A stretch of 64,000 nucleotides of DNA from Dehalobacterium sp040766325 (GCA_040766325.1 JAXGQR010000012.1:1-64000), one strand, 5' to 3'. Positions 1 through 8,949 are shown, counted from the stretch's first letter. The notes: generated by a model from the sequence alone, not told the origin. A program made the numbers and translations.

Positions 1-269
1 AAAAAACGGCATAGCCGCAATTCACGACTATGCCGGAATTTTTCAGGGATATAAAATCCCTATGTGAGGACAGCTTTAAGGGGAATTTTTTTTAGCTTAT
101 AAATTGAAACTCCTATCAGTAGGGATTTTCTTCATCCCCTACTGATAGTTTGTTGAACCAATCAGGAACTTAGCGTCCGTTATCCCCCACATATTGGGGG
201 ACATTCCTGTTCCCAAAGAGTTGTCTTTAACTTCAGCAGGTGCGTCCCCTGACTGCTAATGCGGGGGGC
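1..269. other. Structured non-coding stretch downstream of lysA
   Basis: No gene is visible here. Three hairpins can be read. The first has arms 7-14 and 28-35 (CGGCATAG/CTATGCCG), flanked by A and T runs, and looks like a bidirectional terminator. The second has perfect 12-bp arms at 113-124 and 137-148. The third has arms 183-189 and 195-201 (TCCCCCA/TGGGGGA). The last two sit right after the lysA stop on the minus strand and may end lysA transcription or be part of a dispersed repeat. Confidence 0.55.
113..148. repeat. Short palindromic element, copy 1
   Basis: A perfect inverted repeat CTATCAGTAGGG / CCCTACTGATAG encloses a 12-base loop rich in T and C. A second element with the same arms, the same GGGATTT..TTCATCCCC core and the same orientation lies at 5734-5766. 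Two related copies in intergenic DNA suggest a dispersed hairpin family; other copies would lie outside this window. Confidence 0.5.
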
Positions 270-1541
270 TTAGGAACAGTTAGTGCGTGATAAATCAGAA
301 AAATCTAAAGTAGCAAAATAATCCTCCAGGGTTTCCGCCCGCCGAATTAGTTGCACGCTACCGTCTGATTTTAACAATAATTCCGCAGAGCGCAATTTGC
401 CATTATAATTGAATCCCATGGCATGGCCGTGGGCCCCGGTGTCATGGATGACGATAATATTTCCGATCTCAATTTCCGGCAAGGAACGGTCAATGGCAAA
501 TTTATCATTATTCTCACAGAGAGAACCGGTGACATCATAGACATGATCCAAAGGGTAATCTTCTTTTCCTAACACGGTGATGTGGTGGTAGGCGCCGTAG
601 ATGCCTGGTCGCATTAAATCCGCCATACAAGCATCCACACCCACATACTTTTTATAAATATCTTTTTTATGCCTGACTTTTGTGACCAGAAAACCATATG
701 GCCCCATAATCATTCTACCGCTTTCCATGGCAATGGTAAGAGGGTCCAGGCCCCCCGGAATAATTTTTTCGACATAGGCCCGGCGAATACCTTCGCCCAC
801 ATAAGCTAAATCCACTGCTTCTTCTTCCGGACGATATGGAATACCGATGCCGCCACCTAAGTTGATATATTCCACCTTGATACCTAACTTTTGATAAATT
901 TCCAGGGCAAGGTCAAACATCATATGAGCAGTTTCAATAAAATAGTTAGGATCCAATTCATTGGAGATTACCATGGTGTGAAGGCCAAAACGAGTAGCAC
1001 CCTTTTCTTTCATGGTTTCAAAGGCCTGAAAAATCTGTTCTCTCGTAAGGCCATATTTTGCGTCTTCCGGTTTACCGATAATTTCGTTGCCCCCATGGCG
1101 TAAGTTTCCTGGATTATAGCGAAAAGAAATCAATTCCGGAAAGCCGGCATGGTGTTCCAAATATTCAATATGGCTGATATCATCTAAGTTGATGATCGCC
1201 CCTAATTCAATAGCTTTTTGAAACTCCTCCGGCGGTGTATTATTAGAAGTAAGTACGATATCCTCTTTTTCTATCCCGGCTCTCTCCGCCAGAATTAATT
1301 CTGCCAGAGAGCTACAGTCGGCTCCGAAGCCTTCCTCCTTTAGCAGCTTCAAAAGATGGGGATTTGGTGTTGCTTTAACGGCAAAATGCTCTTTGAATTT
1401 TGGGGCCCAGGAAAAGGCGTCTTTTAATCTTCTGGCATTTGCTCTGATTGCTTCTTCTACATAAAGATGAAAAGGAGTTCCATACTCCTTAATTATTTTT
1501 TCCATTTGTTCTCTAGTAAATGGTAATCTTTTATCTGCCAT
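270..1541 (-). CDS. lysA: Diaminopimelate decarboxylase family protein
   Basis: PLP-dependent fold-III decarboxylase of 423 aa, the usual LysA length. It would convert meso-diaminopimelate to lysine and CO2 in the cytosol. The PLP lysine is K56 in the motif HFAVKATPNP. The GGGIGIPYRPEEE segment matches the phosphate-binding glycine loop, and the SLCENNDKF segment matches the conserved Cys-Glu substrate region. The start is the ATG at 1541. It stands alone, with structured DNA on its 3' side. The dapL gene at 20.3 kb supplies the preceding DAP-forming step, so both halves of the aminotransferase-type lysine pathway are in the window. A relative acting on another basic amino acid cannot be fully excluded. 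Confidence 0.88.
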   Translation of the reverse strand: MADKRLPFTREQMEKIIKEYGTPFHLYVEEAIRANARRLKDAFSWAPKFKEHFAVKATPNPHLLKLLKEEGFGADCSSLAELILAERAGIEKEDIVLTSNNTPPEEFQKAIELGAIINLDDISHIEYLEHHAGFPELISFRYNPGNLRHGGNEIIGKPEDAKYGLTREQIFQAFETMKEKGATRFGLHTMVISNELDPNYFIETAHMMFDLALEIYQKLGIKVEYINLGGGIGIPYRPEEEAVDLAYVGEGIRRAYVEKIIPGGLDPLTIAMESGRMIMGPYGFLVTKVRHKKDIYKKYVGVDACMADLMRPGIYGAYHHITVLGKEDYPLDHVYDVTGSLCENNDKFAIDRSLPEIEIGNIIVIHDTGAHGHAMGFNYNGKLRSAELLLKSDGSVQLIRRAETLEDYFATLDFSDLSRTNCS

Positions 1542-1608
1542 TGTCTACCCCCCAAATTATTATATTTTCCTCAGCTGAAACAAGTTCATAAATCAGAAGA
1601 TATAAACA

Positions 1609-1641
1609 AAACGATTATGAGTTCACCCATCATAATCGTTT
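1609..1641 (-). terminator. Hairpin terminator after the CBS gene
   Basis: Perfect 12-bp stem AAACGATTATGA (1609-1620) and TCATAATCGTTT (1630-1641). Read on the minus strand it is followed by TTTTGTTT, a typical intrinsic terminator for the CBS-domain gene that ends at 1732. Confidence 0.7.
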
Positions 1642-1731
1642 AAAGAATTCATCTTAATCTTTGTTATTATCCCTAAAATTAGGATAAATGTCAATAGGAG
1701 CATCTGAGGCGGATCATGATTTACCTGACTT

Positions 1732-2163
1732 TTATTGTGATTTTACATTTGTTTCTCGCCTAGGGAATAAACAACCGGCATAATATTCAATAATTTCCCG
1801 GCGCCGAATAATCCCAATAAAAACCCCAAAGTCATCTACTATCGGTACAAAATTCTGCGTTATAGCCAATGATAACAATTCCTCCAAGCGCGCATTAATC
1901 TGCACCGGTTTATTCTGATTGCGACGGGGAATATCTTTAAGAAGAATTTTTTCTGTGACGGCCAAATTACTACCCATAAGTTTTTTTAGCTGCCACAAAA
2001 GATCTCCTTCTGTAATTGTTCCGACATATTTTCCTTTTTTATCAATTAGCGGGACAGCGGTATATCCATGATACTCCATGCGTTCCAAGGCCTGACGCAT
2101 GGTGCATTCAGTAGACAAAAAGGCAATCTCACTCTTAGGTATCAGGAAAAAGGCGATATTCAT
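1732..2163 (-). CDS. CBS-pair domain protein
   Basis: A 143-aa protein made almost only of two CBS repeats, roughly residues 10-65 and 75-130. The first has the typical AVPLIDKKGKYVGTITEGDL pattern and the second FVPIVDDFGVFIGIIRRREI. Stand-alone CBS pairs bind adenine nucleotides (AMP, ATP or c-di-AMP) and act as energy or signal sensors; the partner is not evident here. The start ATG at 2163 has GAGGTAG upstream. It is monocistronic, with its own hairpin terminator. Confidence 0.8.
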   Translation of the reverse strand: MNIAFFLIPKSEIAFLSTECTMRQALERMEYHGYTAVPLIDKKGKYVGTITEGDLLWQLKKLMGSNLAVTEKILLKDIPRRNQNKPVQINARLEELLSLAITQNFVPIVDDFGVFIGIIRRREIIEYYAGCLFPRRETNVKSQ

Positions 2164-2321
2164 TATTACTACCTCTTTTCATATCAGTTGTTGATCCATA
2201 TAATAAGTTTTCCACATAATCCGAAATAATCCTACTCTTTCTCCTATTTATATTCCACATAAAAGAAGACCGGATATAGATTCCGATCCCATTATCCCGC
2301 AAAGAGTAAAAATCCTTCCCT

Positions 2322-3359
2322 CTAATATAATCTATACTTCTCTTTAAAATAATGTCCTACCTCTGTCAAGATGCGAAAAGATTGATCGACGCTTTTTGTC
2401 CCGTCAACATTAACCAAGCAGCAGCGGGAGGGCGCGATCCAGGAACGATCTAAAATCAGTTCCTTATCTACCCCGTAGGATACTAAATAGTCCCAGAATC
2501 CCTCTAATTTTTCCGCTAAGGTTTTAATATTTTCCTGGTTTAATTCTTCCGTTAAGGTCGGCACGAGTCCCCAGGAAATGATCCCGCCTCCTTTAAGGAA
2601 GGCCGTCACTTCATCACGATAACGCGTAAAAACGTGCCCCCAAGTGTAGGTATCCATGGAGAGGATATCTAACCCCAATCCACTGATCAAAAAAGACCAA
2701 TCTGGGTTGCCGCAAAGATGTACCCCGCGGGGACCCTCTACTCCTTCTAAGAATTCAGCAAAATCTCTTTTGGCACTGCTGCTGGAGTAACCGGTAAAAG
2801 AACCGAAAAGAATCTGCAATCCCGGTTCATCCAGCCAGACAAAAGCATTTTCATTTTTTGCCTTTAGTTGCCGATATTGAGCATTAACTTTCTGAGCAAT
2901 AAATTCATAGAGAAACCCTCTAATTTCATCATGGTAAATAATCGGTTTTTTATCCTTATCGACAATTTTCATCCCAAAACTAATCGGTCCGATATTCTGT
3001 CCTCTAATCACTTTATATTTTGTTAGATCTTGTTGTAAAAAAGCATCAAAGGTCGTAGAGTATTTCCCGGAAAGATGAAAGTAGGTTTCATCCCGGCTTT
3101 CATCAAAATAGAGAGGTAAATCATTCATAAAGCCGTCTAGATCTAAGGTGATGCGCTGGTTTTTTTCATCAACAATAATACCGGGGAAATTCTCACTGAC
3201 CTGCACATACATGTCTTCGTAATAACTAAACTTAGGCAGTTGAGGCCAAAAAGGAATATCCAAAGATAGGGCTAAATCCATGGCAGGTTTAATTTCGGTA
3301 TGGGGCATAATGCCCATAGCTGTCGTCATACAGTTGCCCGGAAGTTCGATCTTAGCCAT
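2322..3359 (-). CDS. MetE/UroD-fold methyltransferase-like protein
   Basis: About 345 aa with the barrel fold of the C-terminal half of cobalamin-independent methionine synthase and uroporphyrinogen decarboxylase. The visible match is the HLCGNPDWSFLISGLGLDILSMD segment, with the HxC zinc-type motif, and a late SRCCLVN cysteine pair. It lacks the N-terminal MetE half, so it is more like the short archaeal or clostridial MetE-related proteins of unknown methyl donor. I chose the ATG at 3359 because GAGGG precedes it; an ATG at 3371 is also in frame. It directly follows the Rrf2 gene and is probably co-transcribed with it. Confidence 0.65.
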   Translation of the reverse strand: MAKIELPGNCMTTAMGIMPHTEIKPAMDLALSLDIPFWPQLPKFSYYEDMYVQVSENFPGIIVDEKNQRITLDLDGFMNDLPLYFDESRDETYFHLSGKYSTTFDAFLQQDLTKYKVIRGQNIGPISFGMKIVDKDKKPIIYHDEIRGFLYEFIAQKVNAQYRQLKAKNENAFVWLDEPGLQILFGSFTGYSSSSAKRDFAEFLEGVEGPRGVHLCGNPDWSFLISGLGLDILSMDTYTWGHVFTRYRDEVTAFLKGGGIISWGLVPTLTEELNQENIKTLAEKLEGFWDYLVSYGVDKELILDRSWIAPSRCCLVNVDGTKSVDQSFRILTEVGHYFKEKYRLY

Positions 3360-3374
3360 ATGATCCCTCATTTC

Positions 3375-3803
3375 TTAATTACTCTCGCCTCTTGTGTCCT
3401 CCCACTTAAAGTCGCTAACCTTCTTATTCTTTAAGTATTCTATAGATGCCTGATTCAATTGCTGTGGCATACCGCCAAAAATACAATTAGGAAAAAGACA
3501 TTCCCGGTGGTTCATCGGGCATTTTGAAACTTCCAGGGATCCCTCAATTGCCTGAAAAATATCCAGTAGGGTAACCTCATGGGCAGGTTTTAGTAAGCCA
3601 AAACCACCTTTGGGACCTCGCTGAGAAAACAAAAAATCGGCGCGCACCAGCTTTTGCAAGGTTTTAACTAAATGTGCCTCGGAACATCCTGATGCTTCAG
3701 CAATTTCCCTGGAATTGACAAGATCTTTTTCTTGATTAGCTATATAAACCATGCTATGAAGAGCTAAAGAGACCATTTCTGAAATATGCACAATGCCTGC
3801 CAT
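3375..3803 (-). CDS. Rrf2-family Fe-S transcription regulator
   Basis: A 142-aa winged-helix regulator. The N-terminal half shows the Rrf2 pattern (SLALHSMVYIA...SREIAEASGCSEAHLVKTLQKLVRADFLFSQRGPKGGF). Three cysteines near residues 94-108 (CPMNHRECLFPNC) fit the Fe-S ligand loop of IscR- or NsrR-type members. It lies between hcp and the MetE-like gene. Because hcp is a classic nitrosative-stress gene controlled by NsrR or HcpR in other bacteria, an NO-sensing role is a reasonable inference, but IscR- or CymR-like roles remain possible. The ribosome site AAGGTGG precedes the ATG at 3803. Confidence 0.82.
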   Translation of the reverse strand: MAGIVHISEMVSLALHSMVYIANQEKDLVNSREIAEASGCSEAHLVKTLQKLVRADFLFSQRGPKGGFGLLKPAHEVTLLDIFQAIEGSLEVSKCPMNHRECLFPNCIFGGMPQQLNQASIEYLKNKKVSDFKWEDTRGESN

Positions 3804-3885
3804 AAAACCACCTTTTTTTCGATTTTTATTTCTTAAGGAGCACCCCTGCAGAGGATTTTACGCAGGGTTAAGATTGTGATATAGA

Positions 3886-3914
3886 GGGATAATAGGGCAC
3901 CGCCCTATTATCCC
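3886..3914. terminator. Strong hairpin between hcp and the Rrf2 gene
   Basis: Perfect 13-bp stem, GGGATAATAGGGC at 3886-3898 and GCCCTATTATCCC at 3902-3914, with a 3-base loop. It lies just after the restored hcp stop (3930) and probably ends hcp transcription. A weaker CCCTGC/GCAGGG hairpin is next to it at about 3843-3867. Confidence 0.6.
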
Positions 3915-3929
3915 CATGTTCATGCTGAA

Positions 3930-5568
3930 TTAAATCAATTTTTTCATATCTTCTTCAACTGTTGAGATCCCGGAAATACCAAATTTATCAACCAGTACGG
4001 ACGCTACGTTAGGAGACAAGAACGCAGGAAGTGGGTCCTAAATGGATATTTTTTACGCCTAGATAGAGCAACGCCAGTAAAACGATGACAGCTTTTTGTT
4101 CATACCAGGCAATATTATATGCAATGGGCAGTTCATTTACATCATCCAAACCAAAGACTTCCTTCAACTTTAAGGCAATGAGGGCTAAGGAATAGGAGTC
4201 GTTACACTGACCGGCATCCAATACCCGGGGAATGCCTCCGATATCACCTAAATCCAGCTTGTTATATTGATATTTAGCACAGCCGGCGGTCAAAATCACC
4301 GTATCCTTAGGCAATTGGGCGGCAAAATCTTTATAATAATTACGGCTCTTCATTCTCCCGTCACAACCGGCCATGACGACAAACTTTTTAATCGCTCCTG
4401 ATTTAACAGCATCAACCACTTTATCGGCCAAAGCAAAAACTTGTTCATGGGCAAACCCGCCGACAATCTCGCCTGATTCAATTTCGGTAGGAGGTGCGCA
4501 CTTCTTGGCATGCTCAATAATGGCACTGAAATCTTTTGGCTGGCCATCTACACCGTCAGGAATATGCTTGACGCCCGGGAATCCGACGATACTGGTGGTA
4601 TAAATCCGATCCTTATAGGAATTCTTAGGCGGAGTAATGCAGTTGGTGGTCATTAAAATCGGACCGTTAAAGGAGGCAAATTCCTTGTCCTGTCTCCACC
4701 AGGAACCACCATAGTTTCCGACAAAATGTTCATATTTCTTAAATGCAGGATAGTAATTGGCGGGAAGCATTTCTCCATGGGTATATACATCAACCCCCGT
4801 TCCTTCCGTTTGTTTTAAAAGGTTTTCCATATCCAGTAAGTCATGGCCGCTAATTAAAATCCCGGGGTTATTTCCGACACCAATATTAACCTTGGTAATC
4901 TCCGGGTGGCCATAAGTTTCCGTATTGGCTTTGTCCAGAAGAGCCATAACATCAACACCAAATTTACCGGTCTCCAGGGTGAGAGCAACTAGTTCATCGG
5001 CGCCCAAAGTATCATCCAAGGTGGCCGCGAGCGCCCTTTCGATGAAGCCCATAATATCTAGTTCTTTATAACCCAACACATAAGCATGCTTGGCATAGGC
5101 GGCAATTCCTTTTACTCCATATGTAATCAGCTCTCTTAAGGACCTGACATCCTCATTTTCCGTAGCTAATATGCCGACAACTGCTGCTTTTTGCTCAAAT
5201 TCTGCCTCAGTTGATCCGGTCCAAAGTGCGGCATCAGGCAAAGCTTCTAATTTCACGCCAGCTTTTTCAACAGCATGTTTAATCTGATCTCTCATTGCCA
5301 AAGCTTTTTTCACTTGCTCGATAAAGAAGGCTTTATCAAAATTAACGTTGGTAATGGTGGCAAATAAACTTTCCATAATAAATTTGTCCACTTCTTCGTC
5401 AACAACATTAGCCTTCCGGCCTTCCGTTGCATATACGGAAATTCCTTTCAAAACATAGATCAAAAGGTCTTGTAAATTAGCTACATCTTCCGGCTTACCA
5501 CAGACCCCTCTGACCGTACAACCCTGGTTTCTAGCTGTCTCTTGGCATTGAAAACAAAACATACTCAT
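3930..5568 (-). CDS. hcp: Hydroxylamine reductase / hybrid-cluster protein, frameshifted near the 3' end
   Basis: Hybrid cluster protein, which reduces hydroxylamine and NO-derived species in anaerobes. The N-terminal CFQCQETARNQGCTVRGVC carries the CxxC..C..C Fe-S motif of class I Hcp. Downstream, CITPPKN, MAGCDGR, AGCAKYQYNK, GQCNDSYS and WYEQKAV supply the hybrid-cluster ligands. The frame as given stops at 4009 (519 aa). A different frame continues LPAFLSPNVASVLVDKFGIS to a stop at 3930, which is exactly the usual Hcp C-terminus. So an indel lies near 4029, where a Leu codon after GPT is reduced to one base. The restored length is about 546 aa. All metal ligands lie before the break, so it may be a sequence error. 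The start is the ATG at 5568. Confidence 0.9.
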
Positions 5569-5733
5569 ATGGAAGCCCTCCCCACTTTATATTTATAGTC
5601 CTATTTTAGTATTTGATTACCTAAATGTCAATTATTATTTTTCTCACCTTCAGGGTTTCAATAATCAACGGTAGGAGTTTTTTTATTTTTTTGTGTTCCC
5701 ATCTAGATGATATGGTATAATAAAGTAGTTCTT

Positions 5734-5766
5734 CTATCAGTTGGGATTTATTCATCCCCACTTATA
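5734..5766. repeat. Short palindromic element, copy 2
   Basis: Imperfect inverted repeat: CTATCAGTTGGGAT (5734-5747) pairs with ATCCCCACTTATAG (from 5753) with two mismatches. It has the same core and orientation as the element at 113-148. It lies between a possible promoter (TATAAT at 5716-5721) and the start of the following gene, so it would be in that gene's 5' leader. Confidence 0.45.
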
Positions 5767-5821
5767 GGAGCTCCTGATAAAACAAATAAAAACGTATTAG
5801 ATGTTTAAGGAGGGAACCCAA

Positions 5822-6214
5822 ATGCTGAATGAAGAAATATTGAAAACTATTAACGAGGAAGGTAAAATCCGCAGAAACACGATTAAGGACCTTATTGCCT
5901 TTCAAGCAGAACTTAGGGAAGCCGGATACAACAGTTATATGGATGTTACCACTAACTGGCTGTTTGTCGAACCCATGGTGCAAGTCGACAAGACCATGAA
6001 CATCTATTGGGAACATGAAGGGAAGAAAAAGGCTGGTGTTGCTCATTGGTTCGAAGATCACTTGGAAAACTATATCTGTTTTATCAGTGATGAAGATAGG
6101 CAAGTCCTCGAACGCATCGATATCGAAGACTGTGCTATCGGTGTGTTTTTAGAAGACATCTGGGAGGAAATTACCAAAAGAGAAGGAAATGTAACAGACT
6201 TTAAACTGAAATAA
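5822..6214 (+). CDS. Hypothetical protein, 130 aa
   Basis: I do not recognise a family. The protein is acidic and soluble, with no signal peptide or membrane segment. It is rich in aromatic residues in the middle (NWLFVEPMVQVDKTMNIYWEHEG) and ends in an acidic helix-like stretch. The ATG at 5822 is preferred over the in-frame ATG at 5801, because AAGGAGGG (5807-5814) lies 7 bases before it. It stands alone between hcp, which runs the other way, and a bidirectional terminator. Confidence 0.7.
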   Translation: MLNEEILKTINEEGKIRRNTIKDLIAFQAELREAGYNSYMDVTTNWLFVEPMVQVDKTMNIYWEHEGKKKAGVAHWFEDHLENYICFISDEDRQVLERIDIEDCAIGVFLEDIWEEITKREGNVTDFKLK

Positions 6215-6248
6215 AAAGATGGCTGTATATGTATATACGGCCATCTTT
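6215..6248. terminator. Bidirectional terminator
   Basis: A stem of about 15 bp with G-U pairs: AAAGATGGCTGTATA (6215-6229) against TATACGGCCATCTTT (6234-6248), flanked by A and T runs. It serves the plus-strand gene ending at 6214. It also overlaps the stop codon of the small minus-strand gene ending at 6247. Confidence 0.75.
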
Positions 6249-6423
6249 ATTTTTCTTGTTCCGGAGGACTTTTTTTCGCCAGACGACCTGATTTTATCAA
6301 GGCATTTCTTAAAAGATACTCTATATGAGCATTAACGCTGCGCAACTCATCTGCAGCCCAACCCTCCAAGGCGTTATAAATATCGGGATCAATTCTTAAA
6401 AGGAAACTTTTTTTCTTGGCCAT
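6247..6423 (-). CDS. Small Arc/ribbon-helix-helix-like protein
   Basis: A 58-aa ORF starting MAKKKSFLLRIDPDIYNALEGW. The SFLLRIDPDIYNALEGWAADELRSVNAHIEYLLRNAL segment matches the short beta-strand plus two helices of Arc/MetJ-type DNA-binding proteins. Its ATG (6423) lies only 11 bases after the stop of the SPFH gene, so the two are very likely one transcript with coupled translation. It may repress its own operon, or act as an antitoxin-like partner; no toxin is present. Confidence 0.72.
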   Translation of the reverse strand: MAKKKSFLLRIDPDIYNALEGWAADELRSVNAHIEYLLRNALIKSGRLAKKSPPEQEK

Positions 6424-6434
6424 TGCAAAACCTA

Positions 6435-7277
6435 CTAATAAAGACTTCCGGTATTGATCACCGGTTGAGCAGAGCGGTCGGAAATAATTGTCACCATTAA
6501 ATTATTTATCATCGCCAATTTTCTTTCTTCATCCAGCCCGATAATCCCATCCTTTTCTAAATTAGAGACAGCCATTTGAGCCATACCGACAGCACCGTCC
6601 ACAATGATCTGCCGTGCAGCCAAAATTGCATTCGCCTGCTGTCTTTGTAGCATGGCACTGGCGATTTCCGTAGCATAAGCCAAATGTGTCAAACGAGCCT
6701 CAATGACTTCCACTCCGGCCACGGCAAGGCGCTCTTGTAATTCTCGGGCTAATTCTTCGGCCACTTCCGCCCCATTACCGCGCAAAGAGTACTCCTCACC
6801 GTGAATAGTATCATAAGGATATTTGGTAGCTACATGGCGTAAAGCGGTTTCACTTTGTATCTCGACAAAGGTCTCATAATCATCCACATCAAAAACTGCT
6901 TTGGCAGCATCAACCACCTTAAAAACTACCACGGCGGCAATTTCAATGGGGTTACCGTCCACATCATTTACCTTTAATGTCTTGGAATTAAAGTTCCGTA
7001 CCTTTAAAGATACCGTTTTGCGTAAATGAAAAGGGATCGAAAGCCAAAACCCTGCATCTTGTACACAGCCCATGTAACGACCAAAAAAAGTGATTACCTT
7101 GGACTGGTTGGGCTGAACCATCATCAACCCTCCTGAAAGCACGACAGCCAGGATCGTCAAGATTGCGCCCAGAAAAAACTTCAAATTGACAAAGGCAAAA
7201 ACGGCCCCCGCCACTAGCCCCACAAATAACAATAAAGCTATAAAACCATTCTTTTTCCACGCCGGATATTCTTTCAT
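6435..7277 (-). CDS. SPFH/Band 7 domain membrane protein
   Basis: About 280 aa. Two hydrophobic helices at the N-terminus (about residues 11-32 and 35-55) are followed by a Band 7/SPFH domain (VQPNQSKVITFFGRYMGCVQDAGFWLSIPF, then ISSETALRHVATKYPYD-like and VAGVEVIEARLTHLAYA segments). Such proteins form membrane scaffolds with roles in membrane order and stress. The in-frame ATG at 7295 is less likely than 7277, because GGAGG lies inside that extension, 8 bases before 7277. It is co-transcribed with the small Arc-like gene downstream. Confidence 0.82.
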   Translation of the reverse strand: MKEYPAWKKNGFIALLLFVGLVAGAVFAFVNLKFFLGAILTILAVVLSGGLMMVQPNQSKVITFFGRYMGCVQDAGFWLSIPFHLRKTVSLKVRNFNSKTLKVNDVDGNPIEIAAVVVFKVVDAAKAVFDVDDYETFVEIQSETALRHVATKYPYDTIHGEEYSLRGNGAEVAEELARELQERLAVAGVEVIEARLTHLAYATEIASAMLQRQQANAILAARQIIVDGAVGMAQMAVSNLEKDGIIGLDEERKLAMINNLMVTIISDRSAQPVINTGSLY

Positions 7278-7367
7278 GGCAACGCCTCCACACATTAATA
7301 ATATATATATCGTTATGATATCACTTTGGTATTAACCTGTCCATGGAAATATGAACCAAACAAAAAA

Positions 7368-7385
7368 GGAGACCCCGCGGTCTCC
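7368..7385 (-). terminator. Terminator of the DEAD-box helicase gene
   Basis: Stem GGAGACC/GGTCTCC (7368-7374 and 7379-7385) with a 4-base loop, followed on the minus strand by TTTTTTG. It lies just after the helicase stop at 7393. Confidence 0.75.
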
Positions 7386-7392
7386 CTAAAAC

Positions 7393-8835
7393 TTAGTATT
7401 CCTTTTTATATGATTTTTGCGCAACATTGGACCTTCTACCCTGGCTTTTCTTATAACCCCGATTGCCTTCCCACTTCCGCTGATAATTCGAACGATGCTC
7501 AAAATTGCGCTGTTTTTTTACCCGTAAAGGTGCCTCCTCGGTAATTTTCACAGGAGTAGTATTAGGTTCCTTGGTCAGAAGCTTCAAAGCCGCGGCAACC
7601 AAGGTTACAGAATCTTGGTCCGCAAGAAGTTCTTCTGCCAGTTCCCGATAGGATGTGAGGTCCTCTTCTTTGATCACATTAAGTATTTTTTCCACAGACT
7701 GTTTTTGCTGGCCAACAACCGCCTCCACAAAGGTAGGAATCGGTTTACGGTCAATGCTTTTACGAATCGCATGTTCAATCAATCTTAACTGTCCCATTTC
7801 CCGGGGAGTAATAAAGGTCACGGCCAGCCCGGATTTTCCGGCCCGCCCGGTTCGTCCGATACGATGAACATATCCTTCCGGGTCCTGAGGAACATCAAAA
7901 TTATATACGTGAGTAATCCCCGGAATATCCAGACCCCTTGCCGCCACGTCGGTAGCTACCAATATCTCTGTCGTTCCCTCGCGAAAATGCTTAAGAACGT
8001 TGTCTCTTTTAGATTGGTTCAAATCACCGTGCAGGCCTTCTACAGAATAGCCTCGGGTATTCAAGGCTTCACACACCTCATCTACCCGCCGCTTCGTACG
8101 TCCAAAAATTATTGCTGACTCAGGAGACTGAATATCTAACAAGCGACAAAGAACATCAAATTTTTGGCGTTCCTGCACCTCAATATAATACTGTCTGGTA
8201 TCAGGTACTGTTACCTCTTTATTTTTGATACTGACCAAAACAGGGTTGATCATAAATTTTTGTGCTAAAGATTGAATAGGTTTAGGCATGGTCGCCGAAA
8301 AAAGCAAGGTTTGTCTATCCCCCGGGACTTCTTTGAGGATACTCTCGATGTCTTCAATAAAACCCATGTTAAGCATCTCGTCTGCTTCATCAAGTACGAC
8401 GATACCTACATTTTGCAAGCGGATAGTTCTCCTGCGCATATGATCCATTAGTCGTCCCGGCGTACCCACAATAATTTGAGGGCGGTTCTTTAAGGCTCTA
8501 ATTTGATAATTAATGTCCTGTCCGCCATAGATAGGTAGCGCGCGAATACGTTTGAATTGACCGATTTTATTCAATTCCTCCGCTACTTGAATGGCGAGCT
8601 CCCTGGTAGGTGTTACCACCAAGCCTTGAATAAATTCCAATTCCGTAGTCATTTTTTCTATCATAGGAATCCCAAAGGCCGCTGTTTTTCCTGTTCCTGT
8701 TTGGGCCTGTCCAATTACATCCTGCCCTTTTAATGCCACAGGAATCGTTTGAGCTTGAATTGGAGTAGGTTCTTCAAAACCCATTTCAATAGTAGCTTTG
8801 ACCACAGGATCACTCAGACCGATTTTGTTAAACAT
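7393..8835 (-). CDS. DEAD-box RNA helicase
   Basis: 480-aa ATP-dependent RNA helicase, CshA/DeaD-like. Motifs occur in order: Q-motif (PTPIQAQTIP), AQTGTGKT, PTRELA, GTPGR, DEAD, SAT, then in the second RecA domain TDVAARGLDIP and HRIGRTGR. The C-terminal tail is basic (RKWEGNRGYKKSQGRR), as in cold-adapted RNA helicases. It would unwind structured RNA in ribosome assembly or mRNA decay. A cold-shock protein gene lies directly upstream in the same orientation but with its own terminator, which fits a shared cold or RNA-structure role. Confidence 0.93.
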   Translation of the reverse strand: MFNKIGLSDPVVKATIEMGFEEPTPIQAQTIPVALKGQDVIGQAQTGTGKTAAFGIPMIEKMTTELEFIQGLVVTPTRELAIQVAEELNKIGQFKRIRALPIYGGQDINYQIRALKNRPQIIVGTPGRLMDHMRRRTIRLQNVGIVVLDEADEMLNMGFIEDIESILKEVPGDRQTLLFSATMPKPIQSLAQKFMINPVLVSIKNKEVTVPDTRQYYIEVQERQKFDVLCRLLDIQSPESAIIFGRTKRRVDEVCEALNTRGYSVEGLHGDLNQSKRDNVLKHFREGTTEILVATDVAARGLDIPGITHVYNFDVPQDPEGYVHRIGRTGRAGKSGLAVTFITPREMGQLRLIEHAIRKSIDRKPIPTFVEAVVGQQKQSVEKILNVIKEEDLTSYRELAEELLADQDSVTLVAAALKLLTKEPNTTPVKITEEAPLRVKKQRNFEHRSNYQRKWEGNRGYKKSQGRRSNVAQKSYKKEY

Positions 8836-8897
8836 ATAAATAAATTCATCCTTCTTCCACTTTATTATTATAACTAATAAGGTTCATTATTAAAAAA

Positions 8898-8922
8898 GGG
8901 TTTTCCTTAACCTGGAAAACCC
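8898..8922 (-). terminator. Terminator of the cold-shock gene
   Basis: Stem GGGTTTTCC (8898-8906) and GGAAAACCC (8914-8922), followed on the minus strand by TTTTTTAA. It lies between the csp stop and the helicase start. Confidence 0.78.
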
Positions 8923-8949
8923 CTTCCCCGTCTGCAATACAATATCAGA

